The notes: generated by a model from the sequence alone, not told the origin. 64,000 nt of DNA from Paenibacillus polymyxa (GCF_001719045.1 NZ_CP015423.1:3967501-4031500); one strand, 5' to 3'; positions 35,861 through 45,771 are shown, counted from the stretch's first letter. Numbers and translations are program-made.

Positions 35861-38185
35861 GTGACTCTTAAAGCAAAAGCCCATATGAAAGCAAGGCCGT
35901 TCGCACTGAACGAGGTGGTATTGGCTGAAGGTCCCTTCAAACAAGCGATGGAGCTGAACCGATCTTATCTGTTGGAGCTTCAACCAGACCGCCTGCTGGC
36001 GCGTTTTCGGGAATATGCCGGACTTGCGCCCAAAGCGCCTCAATATGAAGGCTGGGAAGCGATGACTATTTCCGGCCATACACTGGGACATTATTTGTCC
36101 GCTTGCTCCATGATGTATGCTTCAACAGGCGATGAGCGTTTTAAAGAAATCGCACATTATATTACGGATGAACTGGACGTTTGTCAGGCGGCGCATGGTG
36201 ACGGATATGTGGCAGGAATTCCAGGGGGAAAGGAACTTTTTGAAGAGGTGTCTGCTGGAAATATTCGCTCGAAGGGCTTTGACCTAAACGGTGCATGGGC
36301 CCCCTTGTATACACTACACAAGTTATTCGCTGGCCTGCGGGATGCGTACCATTTGACAGGCTGTAATAAGGCATTAGATGTGGAGCGTAAGCTGGCAGAC
36401 TGGCTCGAAGGAATTATGAAGCCGATGAGCGATGAGCAGATGCAGCAGATGATGTTTTGCGAATATGGAGGCATGAATGAGGTATTGGCCGATTTGTATG
36501 CGGATACCGGGGAAGAGCGCTACTTGTGGCTGGCTGAGTGCTTCTGGCACAAGCTGGTGCTGGACCCGCTTAGCTCGCAGGAAGACTGTTTGCAGGGCAT
36601 TCACGCCAATACACAGATTCCAAAGCTGATCGGGCTTGCCAAGGAATATGAGCTGACCAATGATACGAAACGCCGGGCAACGGTGGAGTTTTTTTGGGAG
36701 CGGGTGGTGGATCATCATTCGTATGTCATTGGGGGGAATAGCTTTGGAGAATATTTTGGAGCGCCAGATGGCTTGAATGATCGCATCGGGCCTCATACGA
36801 CGGAGACATGCAACACCTATAACATGCTTAAGCTGACCAATCATCTGTTTCAATGGAATGTTTCCGCCAAGGAAGCAGACTTTTATGAGCGAGGTCTATT
36901 CAATCATATTTTGGCCTCGCAGGACCCGGTTCACGGAGGCGTAACATATTTTCTGTCGCTGGCGATGGGCGGGCACAAGCATTTTGAAAGCAAATTTGAC
37001 GATTTTACGTGCTGTGTCGGCACAGGGATGGAAAACCATGCGAGCTACGGCAGCGGCATTTATTTTCACGATCACGATAAGCTGTATGTCAATCAGTTCA
37101 TTGCCTCCACGCTGGAATGGAAGGACAGAGGCGTTACGCTAAAACAAAACACTTCCTATCCAGAGACGGATCATACGACGCTGGAGATTCAATGCGATCA
37201 ACCAGCTCCATTTACGCTACTCATCCGCTATCCATATTGGGCTGAAAAAGGAATTACCATTCGTGTAAATGGTAAGGAGCAATCGGTTGTATCGGAACCG
37301 GGCAGCTTTGTCTCTATCGCCAGGACGTGGATTGATGGTGATGTTGTAGAGGTGACAATTACGATGTCGCTGAGGCTGGAGCAGATGCCGGATAATCCGG
37401 GTCGGGCGGCTGTCATGTATGGACCGCTGGTGCTGGCAGGCGACTTGGGACCCTTGGAAGATCCTAAAGCCAAGGAGTTTCTGTACACACCCGTATTCAT
37501 TCCCAAAACGGAAAAGCTGGATGCCTGGATACAGCCCGTGGAGGGCAAGACGAATACGTTTCGTACCTTGAATGCAGGGCATCCCCGGGATGTGGAATTG
37601 TCTCCTCTGTATAAAATGCATGACCGTACGTATTCCGTATACTGGGACATTTTTACGAAGGAAGCTTGGCAGGAGGCGGAACAGGAATACACAGCGGCAC
37701 GCGAAAAGCTGGCGATTCTGGAGCAGTGCACGATTGATTTTGCCCAACCCGGAGAAATGCAGCCGGAGCGGGATCATAACTTCCAGGGAGATGCTTCGAC
37801 TCGCACCGGATATGTGAATAACCGACCTTACCGGAATGCGGGAATTGATGGCTGGTTTTCTTTTGATTTAAATACAGATCCATCTGCTCCGATGCTGTTG
37901 GTCATTACCTACACAGCTACGCTGGAAATGCCTAACTGCGGTTTTGATATTTTGATTAACGGTCATCTGCTTGAGCATTTTAGTGAAGGTTTTGATGAGG
38001 CCGATAAGTTTTACAATATTAATGTCGCTATTCCGGCTGCATATCTGAAGGGGAAGGATCAAGCGACGGTGACCTTCAAGGCCAAGCCGGGACAGCGTAT
38101 TCGCAGATTGTTTGGGCTGAGGATGGTCAACAAGGACGTGTATGAGCAACTCTATCAAGCTGGAAGTTCAGGTATACATGAATGA
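35861..38185 (+). CDS. GH127 beta-L-arabinofuranosidase
   Basis: 774 residues from GTG 35861, behind AAAGGAGGAACGGAAA; the frame from 35789 overlaps the previous gene. It is a DUF1680/GH127 (alpha/alpha)6-barrel enzyme. The zinc and nucleophile residues known from Bifidobacterium HypBA1 (Glu, Cys, Cys, Cys) are found as Glu315-x-Cys317 in TTETCNTYN and Cys384-Cys385 in FTCCVGTGMEN; one of the paired Cys is the nucleophile in that family. A C-terminal beta-sandwich follows. No signal peptide, so it is cytoplasmic and acts on imported arabinofuranosides, the sugars attached to hydroxyproline in plant extensins. It ends the hydroxyproline operon; terminator at 38331. Confidence 0.93.
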   Translation: MTLKAKAHMKARPFALNEVVLAEGPFKQAMELNRSYLLELQPDRLLARFREYAGLAPKAPQYEGWEAMTISGHTLGHYLSACSMMYASTGDERFKEIAHYITDELDVCQAAHGDGYVAGIPGGKELFEEVSAGNIRSKGFDLNGAWAPLYTLHKLFAGLRDAYHLTGCNKALDVERKLADWLEGIMKPMSDEQMQQMMFCEYGGMNEVLADLYADTGEERYLWLAECFWHKLVLDPLSSQEDCLQGIHANTQIPKLIGLAKEYELTNDTKRRATVEFFWERVVDHHSYVIGGNSFGEYFGAPDGLNDRIGPHTTETCNTYNMLKLTNHLFQWNVSAKEADFYERGLFNHILASQDPVHGGVTYFLSLAMGGHKHFESKFDDFTCCVGTGMENHASYGSGIYFHDHDKLYVNQFIASTLEWKDRGVTLKQNTSYPETDHTTLEIQCDQPAPFTLLIRYPYWAEKGITIRVNGKEQSVVSEPGSFVSIARTWIDGDVVEVTITMSLRLEQMPDNPGRAAVMYGPLVLAGDLGPLEDPKAKEFLYTPVFIPKTEKLDAWIQPVEGKTNTFRTLNAGHPRDVELSPLYKMHDRTYSVYWDIFTKEAWQEAEQEYTAAREKLAILEQCTIDFAQPGEMQPERDHNFQGDASTRTGYVNNRPYRNAGIDGWFSFDLNTDPSAPMLLVITYTATLEMPNCGFDILINGHLLEHFSEGFDEADKFYNINVAIPAAYLKGKDQATVTFKAKPGQRIRRLFGLRMVNKDVYEQLYQAGSSGIHE

Positions 38186-38330
38186 TCTTTGAAATGTTTC
38201 GTGAGAGAAAAGTAACGTTTGATTTTTAGTCCGGTATGATTTATGATGTAAGAAATATTGGATGATGCTGGAATAATCCATATGGTGGTATGATCTGATA
38301 TATTCATAGTTTTGTTGCGCGTGAAGCACA

Positions 38331-38373
38331 CGGGCTGTTTCTTCCTTCATAGGGGAGAGGCAGCCCTTTTTTG
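38331..38373 (+). terminator. terminator downstream of the GH127 gene
   Basis: GGGCTG pairs with CAGCCC, with further pairing inside (TTCT...AGAG), followed by six T and TTG. Confidence 0.8.
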
Positions 38374-38500
38374 TTGATATTTTGCGGAAATATAAAACTT
38401 TTTAAAGAGTCAGTTCTATGATTTAGGGGGGAGGGGGTGCTCAATAGAGTCTATTTGTTTGGAATGCTTTGTATTAGAAGTTTTTCTTATAGATTTTGTA

Positions 38501-38518
38501 ATAGGGAAACCCTATAAT
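38501..38518 (+). promoter_or_regulatory. possible promoter and operator for the 38625 gene
   Basis: A perfect inverted repeat (ATAGGG-AAA-CCCTAT) overlaps TATAAT, so a protein bound to the repeat would cover the -10. The start of translation is 107 bases downstream. Confidence 0.35.
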
Positions 38519-38624
38519 ATATAAGTTGTATCCAGTATTTTCCGAAAGTGGGGATGCGATAAGTTTATGAGATTAGAGATGATATACATAGTTTAAAGTT
38601 TAAGCTGACAAAGGGGATAGAGAG

Positions 38625-39565
38625 ATGAGTATGAAAAAATGGATGTTGAGTTTGACCGCAGTCACGTTGCTATGGGGGCGACAAGTACGATTCCAACGAC
38701 GGAGGCTGCAAGCAGCACCAAACCCATTGAAGTTTTGTTAAACGCGAAAAAAATACAGTTTCCAGATGCCAAACCTTTTCAGGATAGTAACGATTATGTG
38801 ATGGTGCCGATTCGTTTTGTATCCGAAGCGCTAGGGGCTAAGGTAGGCTGGGAGAAAACAGGCGGTCAATTGGCTGTGTCGATTAAAAATGATGCACATG
38901 CCGTTAACATGACAGTGGGTCAAAATACCGCTACCGTGGATGGGCAGACCAAAACGTATGAGACAAAGATTATTTTGAAGCAAAACCGTACTTTTGTGCC
39001 ACTGCGGTTGGTAAGTGAGGGTCTGGGGCAGACGGTAGAGTGGGATAAGGTCAGCCGCTGGGTCTGGATTGGGAAGAAGGAAGTTGCTGCGCTGGAGGAT
39101 ACGGGGCATAAGGCGGTGAGTATTGAACCGTATAAGAAACTATTTGCTAAAGACCCGTTTTTGCTTAAAAATCTAAATGGTCAAGAATACACAAAAACTA
39201 TAATTTTTAAGTATTCGGATCTTCCAATCAAATTATTGCGTGATGTGTATTCAGTTGAACCATACACCTTAAAAGGGGTTCCTTACTTGAAAGTCAGAAT
39301 TAAAACTATATCTACAGCAAGCCCATTGTTCTATGTCACTAAGAGTAAAGATACGAGATACCGTTATCCTATGGATGAACTTACCCAAGATAACGGGGAT
39401 GGGACAAAAATGATTTTCTATAAAATTTATTCTTCGGCTGACGAAATGTACTATGGCATCAAAGATTACAAATCATTTAAACTCCAAGACATTCAATACA
39501 TTGGTTTTTATGGCGCATCGATAGATTATATACCGCTAATGATCAGCCCTTGGAAAGGTAACTAA
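38625..39565 (+). pseudogene. copper-amine-oxidase-N domain protein, frameshifted in its signal peptide
   Basis: AAAGGGG precedes ATG 38625, which opens a signal peptide, MSMKKWMLSLTAVTLL. The frame then runs into nonsense, while a frame shifted by one base continues with MGATSTIPTTEAASSTKPIEVLLN. One missing base near 38671-38677 (by a GGGGG run) joins the two. The rest is sound: two copper amine oxidase N-terminal-like repeats (VMVPIRFVSEALGAKVGWE; TFVPLRLVSEGLGQTVEWD) in the first 150 residues, then 160 residues of unknown fold. Such proteins are surface or wall-associated in Paenibacillus. It could be a true mutation, a phase-variable tract or a sequencing error. The large secreted protein gene follows six bases on. 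Confidence 0.7.
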
Positions 39566-39570
39566 AGCAC

Positions 39571-42500
39571 ATGAAGACCGCACAACGCATTCTGGCCGTA
39601 TTGCTGGTGGGGGTACTGCTATTCTTGCAGCTCCCACCTTTTTTTTTTCCTACCAACAAGGCAGCAGCCGATACGGAAATTACGCCACTGTCCTACTATC
39701 CAGACAAGAATGATCGCTACTTTGTCGGCATGATGTACTTCGATATGTGGAAGAATACCGCAGGGACTTGGGTCACAGATGGTGGTAAGCAACCCAATAA
39801 GGATATGCAGGGTGAAGCCACATTTACCTACAAGTTTAATTTTCCAGGTCGTAAGATTAAGAATGTCGAAGCAAAATTGTATGATCCAGCAGCAAAAGCT
39901 AACCAAGACAATCCTGATTATATAAAGTATTTTACAAAATCTCGGTCAGATACCTATGGAGACTATCTGACTTCAATAAGTGGCGGCCCCAAAGGGGGGA
40001 CTAAGGATTCGGATGTTCGACCTTTTGGAAAAAAGGGAATAGGAACTGATACAACGATAATCCCAATCACAGTAAATATACGGTTAAACGCTGATAGACC
40101 TAGAGATATAAAGCTGGAGAGCTGCTCTAACTGTGCGAAGGAAGTAGAAGCCTACCGTATTTTCCAGCCGATCCTGTTCAAGATCGAACTGGAAGGCGGC
40201 CTAACCGTGAAGCATTATACTGTAACAGACAAGCCGCTAGATAAGGTGTTTCCACCACGCAACGAAGACCTGAAAGTTGGTCAAACGTATGACTTCACTC
40301 CAGGAAGTGATGAAAATTACGAGTACGTGGGCTACAAGAAAAGCTCCACCGGAGCGCCTCCAAGTGGCAACATTACGCCCGGCCAGCTCAAGCCATTGAC
40401 GTATGACGGCAAGTTTGAGCAGTACACGGTCAATCTTTACTACAAAGAGAAGGGGCCGCCTCCTGACACGAAATGCACCCGACCTACACCTAGCGGTAGC
40501 CAGTCGGACAAATACCTCGACCCAATGGCTTCAGGTGTTATTAAAGCCGATCAGCGAGGCGCGTCACGTTTTGATGTAGCCAAGGGTATTCCAACTTCTG
40601 AAAGCCTGTACGGAAACGTGCTGGCCCGTAATTACCTGTTTCAAAACACCTACCAACAGCTCAAAGGCGAGTGCACCTACAACGTCAAGCTGAAGCGCAC
40701 GTATGATCTGGAATGGGAAGATATCAACGATACCCGGCACATGAAGGTCGTGGAGTATTACAAATACGAAATTGTGAAACCGTACTCCTACTGGGTGATC
40801 GACAACCTTGAGGTGTACGGTATTAAGAACGCGCAGCTACGCAACTATGCACTGCCGGGAGGTAGTATTACGATTCCACCACGGAATTACACGCCGCCGT
40901 CTGTAGAATCAGCGACCAACGGAAAATACTATCCGGCTCCTTCTCCGGGCATCATCGATGGGGGTTCACTTTATATTTATGGCGGCAAGAGTATGCCGAA
41001 GGTGCCCAATGAACAAAGATCACTGGAGCCTGTGGCCCAGAAGGCTACACCAGACGTAGAAGTCGAAAACGATACTGTGAAATTCAACGGTCAAACGATC
41101 ATGGACCACCAGCGTGTCAAGGAAAAGGGGCCGACTCCTGGCAAAATCCCTGAACCCGTAAAAATAGGGTCGGATACCCTGTACAGCCCGGGCCATATGC
41201 TTGAAAAGCACAAGATCAATAAACCCAATACGCCCAGCAGCGGTGACATCACTTACGCTATTCTCAAGGGAAATATCAATGGAGGTGCGGATAAAAAGTT
41301 CCCGATACAGGGAATTAATACGGTGACTGTCCACACTCCCGTAGTGAATCTGTCTAGTGTGTCGGACGATGCTGCTCATAATCAGAAAACCCAACCTACG
41401 AAGGGACGATCCGCGCTTATTTTGGAGCGCCCTTTCCGGGTGACGATCTCGACAGCAGGTCCGCATTTGAACATTCCTGGCTATGGTGATCGGGAGTATG
41501 CCAAATATGTACGAACCAAGCAGGTGCGATTTCCGTTCGATGTGTACGACAAAAGGAAGACACTATTTTATCCACGAGGTACCTGGATCGACATTCCGGT
41601 GCTGCAGCTCGACACAGACTTTTATTTGCCCGTATGGGTGGATGAAGGCAACTATACAGTAGAGTTCCGTACCATTGCTGAAAATGCACCGGATGGATTC
41701 ACCGAACAGCGCCATGCCAACACGGATATCGCCCACCATGTTGCCAATGATGTGGTAAATATAGAGGTCATCGGACGGATGTATGATTTTCATATCACGG
41801 ATATTGCTGATTACCATTGGGAGCGGGTATTTCGGCAGCGAAAAGGAAGCCCAATGCATAGCGGCCTGTCCTATTGGACGGGGCTTGGCAATATTGACGG
41901 GTTGCCTAGAGGGAACCCGGAGCCATTCACCTTGCCCGTTCGCCCCGGTAGTCACCCATATGAAGGTTATGCAAATGTGGCGGTCAAGACAGGCTATCAT
42001 TTCAAGTTTGACCTCAAGACCAAAGGCAATATGTTTAGCGCCAAGGACGGTATTCGCATCACGCCATCGTTCTATTGGGTGAGCAAAGATGGGCGACAGC
42101 GGGAAGAGGTAGATCTGTATACACATTCCGGCAGTCGAAAATTTATCCGTTTGGGATCGGCGGAGGACCGGGAAAAGCGCTATGTTATTTTGAATGAACG
42201 GCTACGCAATGTGCCGATGGAGGAAATGCAGGACACGTCAGCCTACCAATACAAGCATGAGCTGAGTGAAGCACAACAAAGCCAGTTGACACTGGAACGC
42301 TATGCTTCCCTGTATGCCCACCGTATTGCACGCAGCAAGACCTGGATTGGACGTTACGACTGGCTGGTGCTGCCTGCGGCTGTGCGTACCTTGATTGGTC
42401 CAAAGACAGACCTGCCAGATGGGGTCAACGTGGACCGCGCTAATGCGTCAATTCAGCGCTGGTATGGTGAATATAGCCTGCCTGCTGATGTGTACACAGT

Positions 42501-42807
42501 TACCAAAGGCACGGATTTGCGCGAGGTCAGTCGCCGTCAGGAGCTAAACGAGCATACAGATATATTCAAGAAAACGGGCTTTATCGTCGTCCGCTTTAAT
42601 GTGGAGTCACTGCGTCAGGGGGACGCTGAGCATCCACATTTACAGTATATAAATGGCCCGCTGTTGAACCAGTGGCAACTGGAGGGTTACCGCAGAGAGA
42701 TAAAAGACCCGTACGGGCATATCTTTCATTTACAGGACGGGGATGTAGTATTTTATCATGCGGATCAGTCAAGCAGGGACGATTTCAGTTCATTTGTCCC
42801 TCACTAG
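39571..42807 (+). CDS. large secreted protein of unknown function (possibly DUF5704)
   Basis: 1078 residues with a signal peptide (MKTAQRILAVLLVGVLLFLQLPPFFFP..., cleavage probably after AAAD at about 34). The rest is strand-rich and polar, with Pro-rich linkers, repeated Tyr/Asn/Asp stretches and five to six Cys, two in SCSNCAK. I see no catalytic motif, transmembrane anchor or sorting signal. It may belong to the DUF5704 group of large Paenibacillus secreted proteins that are found with copper-amine-oxidase-N domain proteins; I am not certain. Six bases after the frameshifted gene, so the two are co-transcribed. GGAAAGG stands ahead of the ATG. Confidence 0.8.
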   Translation: MKTAQRILAVLLVGVLLFLQLPPFFFPTNKAAADTEITPLSYYPDKNDRYFVGMMYFDMWKNTAGTWVTDGGKQPNKDMQGEATFTYKFNFPGRKIKNVEAKLYDPAAKANQDNPDYIKYFTKSRSDTYGDYLTSISGGPKGGTKDSDVRPFGKKGIGTDTTIIPITVNIRLNADRPRDIKLESCSNCAKEVEAYRIFQPILFKIELEGGLTVKHYTVTDKPLDKVFPPRNEDLKVGQTYDFTPGSDENYEYVGYKKSSTGAPPSGNITPGQLKPLTYDGKFEQYTVNLYYKEKGPPPDTKCTRPTPSGSQSDKYLDPMASGVIKADQRGASRFDVAKGIPTSESLYGNVLARNYLFQNTYQQLKGECTYNVKLKRTYDLEWEDINDTRHMKVVEYYKYEIVKPYSYWVIDNLEVYGIKNAQLRNYALPGGSITIPPRNYTPPSVESATNGKYYPAPSPGIIDGGSLYIYGGKSMPKVPNEQRSLEPVAQKATPDVEVENDTVKFNGQTIMDHQRVKEKGPTPGKIPEPVKIGSDTLYSPGHMLEKHKINKPNTPSSGDITYAILKGNINGGADKKFPIQGINTVTVHTPVVNLSSVSDDAAHNQKTQPTKGRSALILERPFRVTISTAGPHLNIPGYGDREYAKYVRTKQVRFPFDVYDKRKTLFYPRGTWIDIPVLQLDTDFYLPVWVDEGNYTVEFRTIAENAPDGFTEQRHANTDIAHHVANDVVNIEVIGRMYDFHITDIADYHWERVFRQRKGSPMHSGLSYWTGLGNIDGLPRGNPEPFTLPVRPGSHPYEGYANVAVKTGYHFKFDLKTKGNMFSAKDGIRITPSFYWVSKDGRQREEVDLYTHSGSRKFIRLGSAEDREKRYVILNERLRNVPMEEMQDTSAYQYKHELSEAQQSQLTLERYASLYAHRIARSKTWIGRYDWLVLPAAVRTLIGPKTDLPDGVNVDRANASIQRWYGEYSLPADVYTVTKGTDLREVSRRQELNEHTDIFKKTGFIVVRFNVESLRQGDAEHPHLQYINGPLLNQWQLEGYRREIKDPYGHIFHLQDGDVVFYHADQSSRDDFSSFVPH

Positions 42808-42856
42808 CTTGTAGTAACCAGGACGAATCCTAATCCATAGCTAGCGCGAACATACG

Positions 42857-42893
42857 AAAACGGACAATGGGAACAATCCACTGTCCGTTTTTT
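42857..42893 (+). terminator. terminator of the 39571 gene
   Basis: ACGGACAATGG pairs with CCACTGTCCGT (one mismatch), followed by a run of six or seven T. Confidence 0.88.
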
Positions 42894-43039
42894 ATATTTC
42901 CTTTTGAGTTTATGCGAATATGATTTTGCCTACTTTGGCCGTTACTGGCCACCTGGTTCGTACTGGGTGCAGTATTCGTGGTTGTAGCTCAAATTATTGG
43001 ATATCACTAGAGTATAAAAGCCGAGATTAGACATATATT

Positions 43040-43090
43040 CAGCCCTTAACATGCCGTTTTCATACAGGCTTGGTGAGGGCTGTTTTATTT
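43040..43090 (+). terminator. second terminator-like hairpin
   Basis: CAGCCCT pairs with AGGGCTG across a long 27-base loop, followed by TTTTATTT. Less certain than the one at 42857. Confidence 0.4.
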
Positions 43091-43189
43091 GGAATGATTA
43101 AACAACACGGATTTGTGTAGAGAAATCCTCGGATATTTAAACGCGTTTGGGGGAACGGCAAAACTATAATAGTAAGGAAATTTAATTTA

Positions 43190-43203
43190 TGTAAGCGCAA
43201 TCA
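43190..43203 (+). promoter_or_regulatory. cre-like site ahead of the rhamnogalacturonan lyase gene
   Basis: TGTAAGCGCAATCA matches TGWAARCGYTWNCA at 13 of 14 positions. It lies 50 bases before the ATG and about 20 bases past TATAAT, again a roadblock position for CcpA. Confidence 0.65.
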
Positions 43204-43252
43204 TTTCAGGTATTAGCTTGTCATCACAATACAATTGAGGAGGACGACCTGA

Positions 43253-45724
43253 ATGGCTCGAGGGAAAGGCGTGTGGCGAAAGGGAAGCTTGACCGCCGCG
43301 TTGGCAGCGATGCTGGCGATGACGGGGACGACTGAAGGAGTGGCTGCGGAAGACTTATCCGAACCCACACTGCAGGCGGAATCAGCAATTGCAGTAGAAC
43401 ATAACCGTAGCGGCAGCATTCAGCTGGAAAAGCTGGATCGCGGATTGGTAGCTGCGGTGACGCAGGAGGGGGTATTTTTAAGCTGGCGGTTATTGGCTCA
43501 AGAAGTGAACGGTTACGGTCCAACGGGGCTGACAGGAGCGGACTTTAACGTATACCGTGACGGTAAAAAGATCGCGACGGTGACTGACAGCACCAACTAT
43601 GTGGATAAGGAAGGAACCGGAAATGCGGTGTACAGAGTAGCTTCAGTCGTAAAAGGCAAAGAAAAGGATCGTAGCGCCAAAGTGAAGCCATGGCAACAGG
43701 GTTACTATGAACTTCCTCTTCAAAAGCCTGCCGATGGTGTAACACCCGCAGGTGAATCCTATACTTATTCGGCCAACGATATGAGTGTGGGGGATGTGGA
43801 TGGAGACGGGCAATATGAATTTTTTGTAAAATGGGACCCGTCGAACTCCAAGGATGTATCTCAGAAGGGGTATACCGGAAATACGTATGTCGATGCGTAT
43901 ACGGCCGAAGGCAAGCTGTTGTATCGGATCGACTTGGGCGTGAATATTCGATCAGGTGCGCATTATACACAGATGATGGTGTACGATTTTGACGGCGATG
44001 GTAAAGCCGAGCTGATGTTCAAAACGGCTCCAGGGACCAAAATGATTTCTTTTGATAAGAAAGGCAAGCCGAAAAAAGAAAAGTATATTACTCTGCCACG
44101 CGAGGATCGCAAAGCAGGGATTACACATGAGGACGATTACCGTTTGAGTCGCTCGGATTATTATGAGCATGTGGTGAACATGTTCATGAACTGGACGAAG
44201 CATGAAGAAGTGGTCAAGGGACAATGGCCTGCTACGCTGGAGGAATGCTTTGGCATCGCTCCGAAGTACAGTTATCCGCTATCCCGAAAGGATGCGGAAA
44301 GCCTGACAGACTACTTTATGGATGTATATGCACTATCACGGAGCGACAAAAACAAGCTGAGAGAGTTCGAGGGCTTCATTGTCGATGGACCGGAGTATTT
44401 GACGATTTTCAAGGGGAAAACGGGAGCTGAGCTGGATACCATCCGCTATGAGCCGGAGCGTCATGACGATGGCCTCATGTGGGGTGACTATGCTATGGCC
44501 CGGATTGAACCCGCCAACCGTGTAGACCGCTTCCTGGCAGGTGTGGCTTACCTGGACGGGCGCAAGCCGTACGCTGTATTTGCACGCGGCTATTATACGC
44601 GTTCCACCTTGGCTACCTACACATGGGATGGTCGCCATCTCCAAAAACATTGGATGGTGGACAGTGGCTGGGCACCGATGACCAATCCATTTAACGATAG
44701 TCCGCATGGGCGTGATGGAACGGACCCGAAATTTGGCACCTTGACCACACAAGGAGCGCATTCTTTGAGCATGGTGGATGTGGACAGTGACGGCAAGGAC
44801 GAAATCGTATACGGTTCTGCCACGATTGACCATGATGGCAGCCTGTTGTACAGCTCATTTGATGTCATGCCTCCTGAAAGCGCAACTCCGGGTCAAACCG
44901 CCAGATTGGGACACGGCGATGCGCTGCATGTAACCGATATTGACCCGGATCGCCCCGGCAAAGAAATCTTTATGGTACATGAAGGTGGCACTTACGCTCC
45001 ATATGGCTATTCTTTGCGGGATGCCAAAACAGGTGAAATCATTTACGGCGCATATTCCGGCAAGGATACAGGTCGGGGAATGGTCGGTGACATCGACCCG
45101 GATCAGCGAGGTCTGGAGACCTGGGCCATCGGCCTGTGGACCGCAGCGGGTAAACAGCTGGATACAAAGATGCCGGGTACCAATATGAGTATCAAATGGG
45201 CAGCTGATATGACCACACAAATCGTAAACGGCGCAATTGATGTAACCCCAACCATTGAGGATTGGAAACGAGGTACATTGTTGACCGCCACTGGAACCAA
45301 AACGAACAACTATACGAAAGGAACGCCATCGCTGGTAGCCGACATTTTCGGTGATTGGCGCGAGGAAATGCTCGTCCGTACAGCGGATAGCTCAGCAATC
45401 CGTATCTATCTGAGCACAGAACCTACGACGCATAAATTGTACACGTTGATGCATGATCCGCAGTATCGCGCGGATGTGGCGCGTCAAAATACTGGGTATA
45501 ACCAGCCGTCCTACACGAGCTTTTACTTTGCGTCCGATATGGATTGGGCGAATGTGCCGATTCCCAAGCTTTACACGCCAAAAGCCTTGATGGAGGAAGA
45601 GAGCAGTGACGAAGCGGATGAAGTAGAGGCAGCAGAGGTGGATGAGGCAAAGGCAGCAGAGGTAGATGAAAAAGAAGTCGATGGAACGAAAGTTGATGGG
45701 ACGGAAATAGATGTGAAGGAATGA
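43253..45724 (+). CDS. secreted rhamnogalacturonan lyase, polysaccharide lyase family 11
   Basis: 823 residues with a Sec signal peptide ending about GVAA (residue 32); GAGGAGG ahead of the ATG. PL11 layout: an N-terminal domain with GVFLSWRLL and an FNVYRDGKKI Fn3-like part, then an eight-bladed propeller with calcium sites such as DVDGDGQYEFFVKWDP, DFDGDGKAELMFKT and DVDSDGKDEIVYG. It cleaves rhamnogalacturonan I of pectin outside the cell. Compared with YesW of B. subtilis (about 620 residues) it has an insert of about 100 residues near 285-385 and a strongly acidic 45-residue tail. Single-gene unit with its own cre-like site and terminator. Confidence 0.93.
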   Translation: MARGKGVWRKGSLTAALAAMLAMTGTTEGVAAEDLSEPTLQAESAIAVEHNRSGSIQLEKLDRGLVAAVTQEGVFLSWRLLAQEVNGYGPTGLTGADFNVYRDGKKIATVTDSTNYVDKEGTGNAVYRVASVVKGKEKDRSAKVKPWQQGYYELPLQKPADGVTPAGESYTYSANDMSVGDVDGDGQYEFFVKWDPSNSKDVSQKGYTGNTYVDAYTAEGKLLYRIDLGVNIRSGAHYTQMMVYDFDGDGKAELMFKTAPGTKMISFDKKGKPKKEKYITLPREDRKAGITHEDDYRLSRSDYYEHVVNMFMNWTKHEEVVKGQWPATLEECFGIAPKYSYPLSRKDAESLTDYFMDVYALSRSDKNKLREFEGFIVDGPEYLTIFKGKTGAELDTIRYEPERHDDGLMWGDYAMARIEPANRVDRFLAGVAYLDGRKPYAVFARGYYTRSTLATYTWDGRHLQKHWMVDSGWAPMTNPFNDSPHGRDGTDPKFGTLTTQGAHSLSMVDVDSDGKDEIVYGSATIDHDGSLLYSSFDVMPPESATPGQTARLGHGDALHVTDIDPDRPGKEIFMVHEGGTYAPYGYSLRDAKTGEIIYGAYSGKDTGRGMVGDIDPDQRGLETWAIGLWTAAGKQLDTKMPGTNMSIKWAADMTTQIVNGAIDVTPTIEDWKRGTLLTATGTKTNNYTKGTPSLVADIFGDWREEMLVRTADSSAIRIYLSTEPTTHKLYTLMHDPQYRADVARQNTGYNQPSYTSFYFASDMDWANVPIPKLYTPKALMEEESSDEADEVEAAEVDEAKAAEVDEKEVDGTKVDGTEIDVKE

Positions 45725-45771
45725 TAAGCGGAGACTATTTCCCAAAATATATAATGAAATTTCTTGTCTCA

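Larger units (their letters stand above)
38186..38624. other. 439-base gap: terminator and a promoter region
   Basis: Holds the terminator at 38331 and a TATAAT (38513-38518) overlapped by the inverted repeat ATAGGG-AAA-CCCTAT (38501-38515). A matching -35 is not clear. No gene seen. Confidence 0.5.
42808..43252. other. 445-base gap: terminators and control region of the lyase gene
   Basis: Holds a good terminator (42857-42893), a second hairpin (43040-43086), the palindrome AAACGCGTTT (43138-43147), a TATAAT (about 43165) and a cre-like site (43190-43203). No gene seen. Confidence 0.55.
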
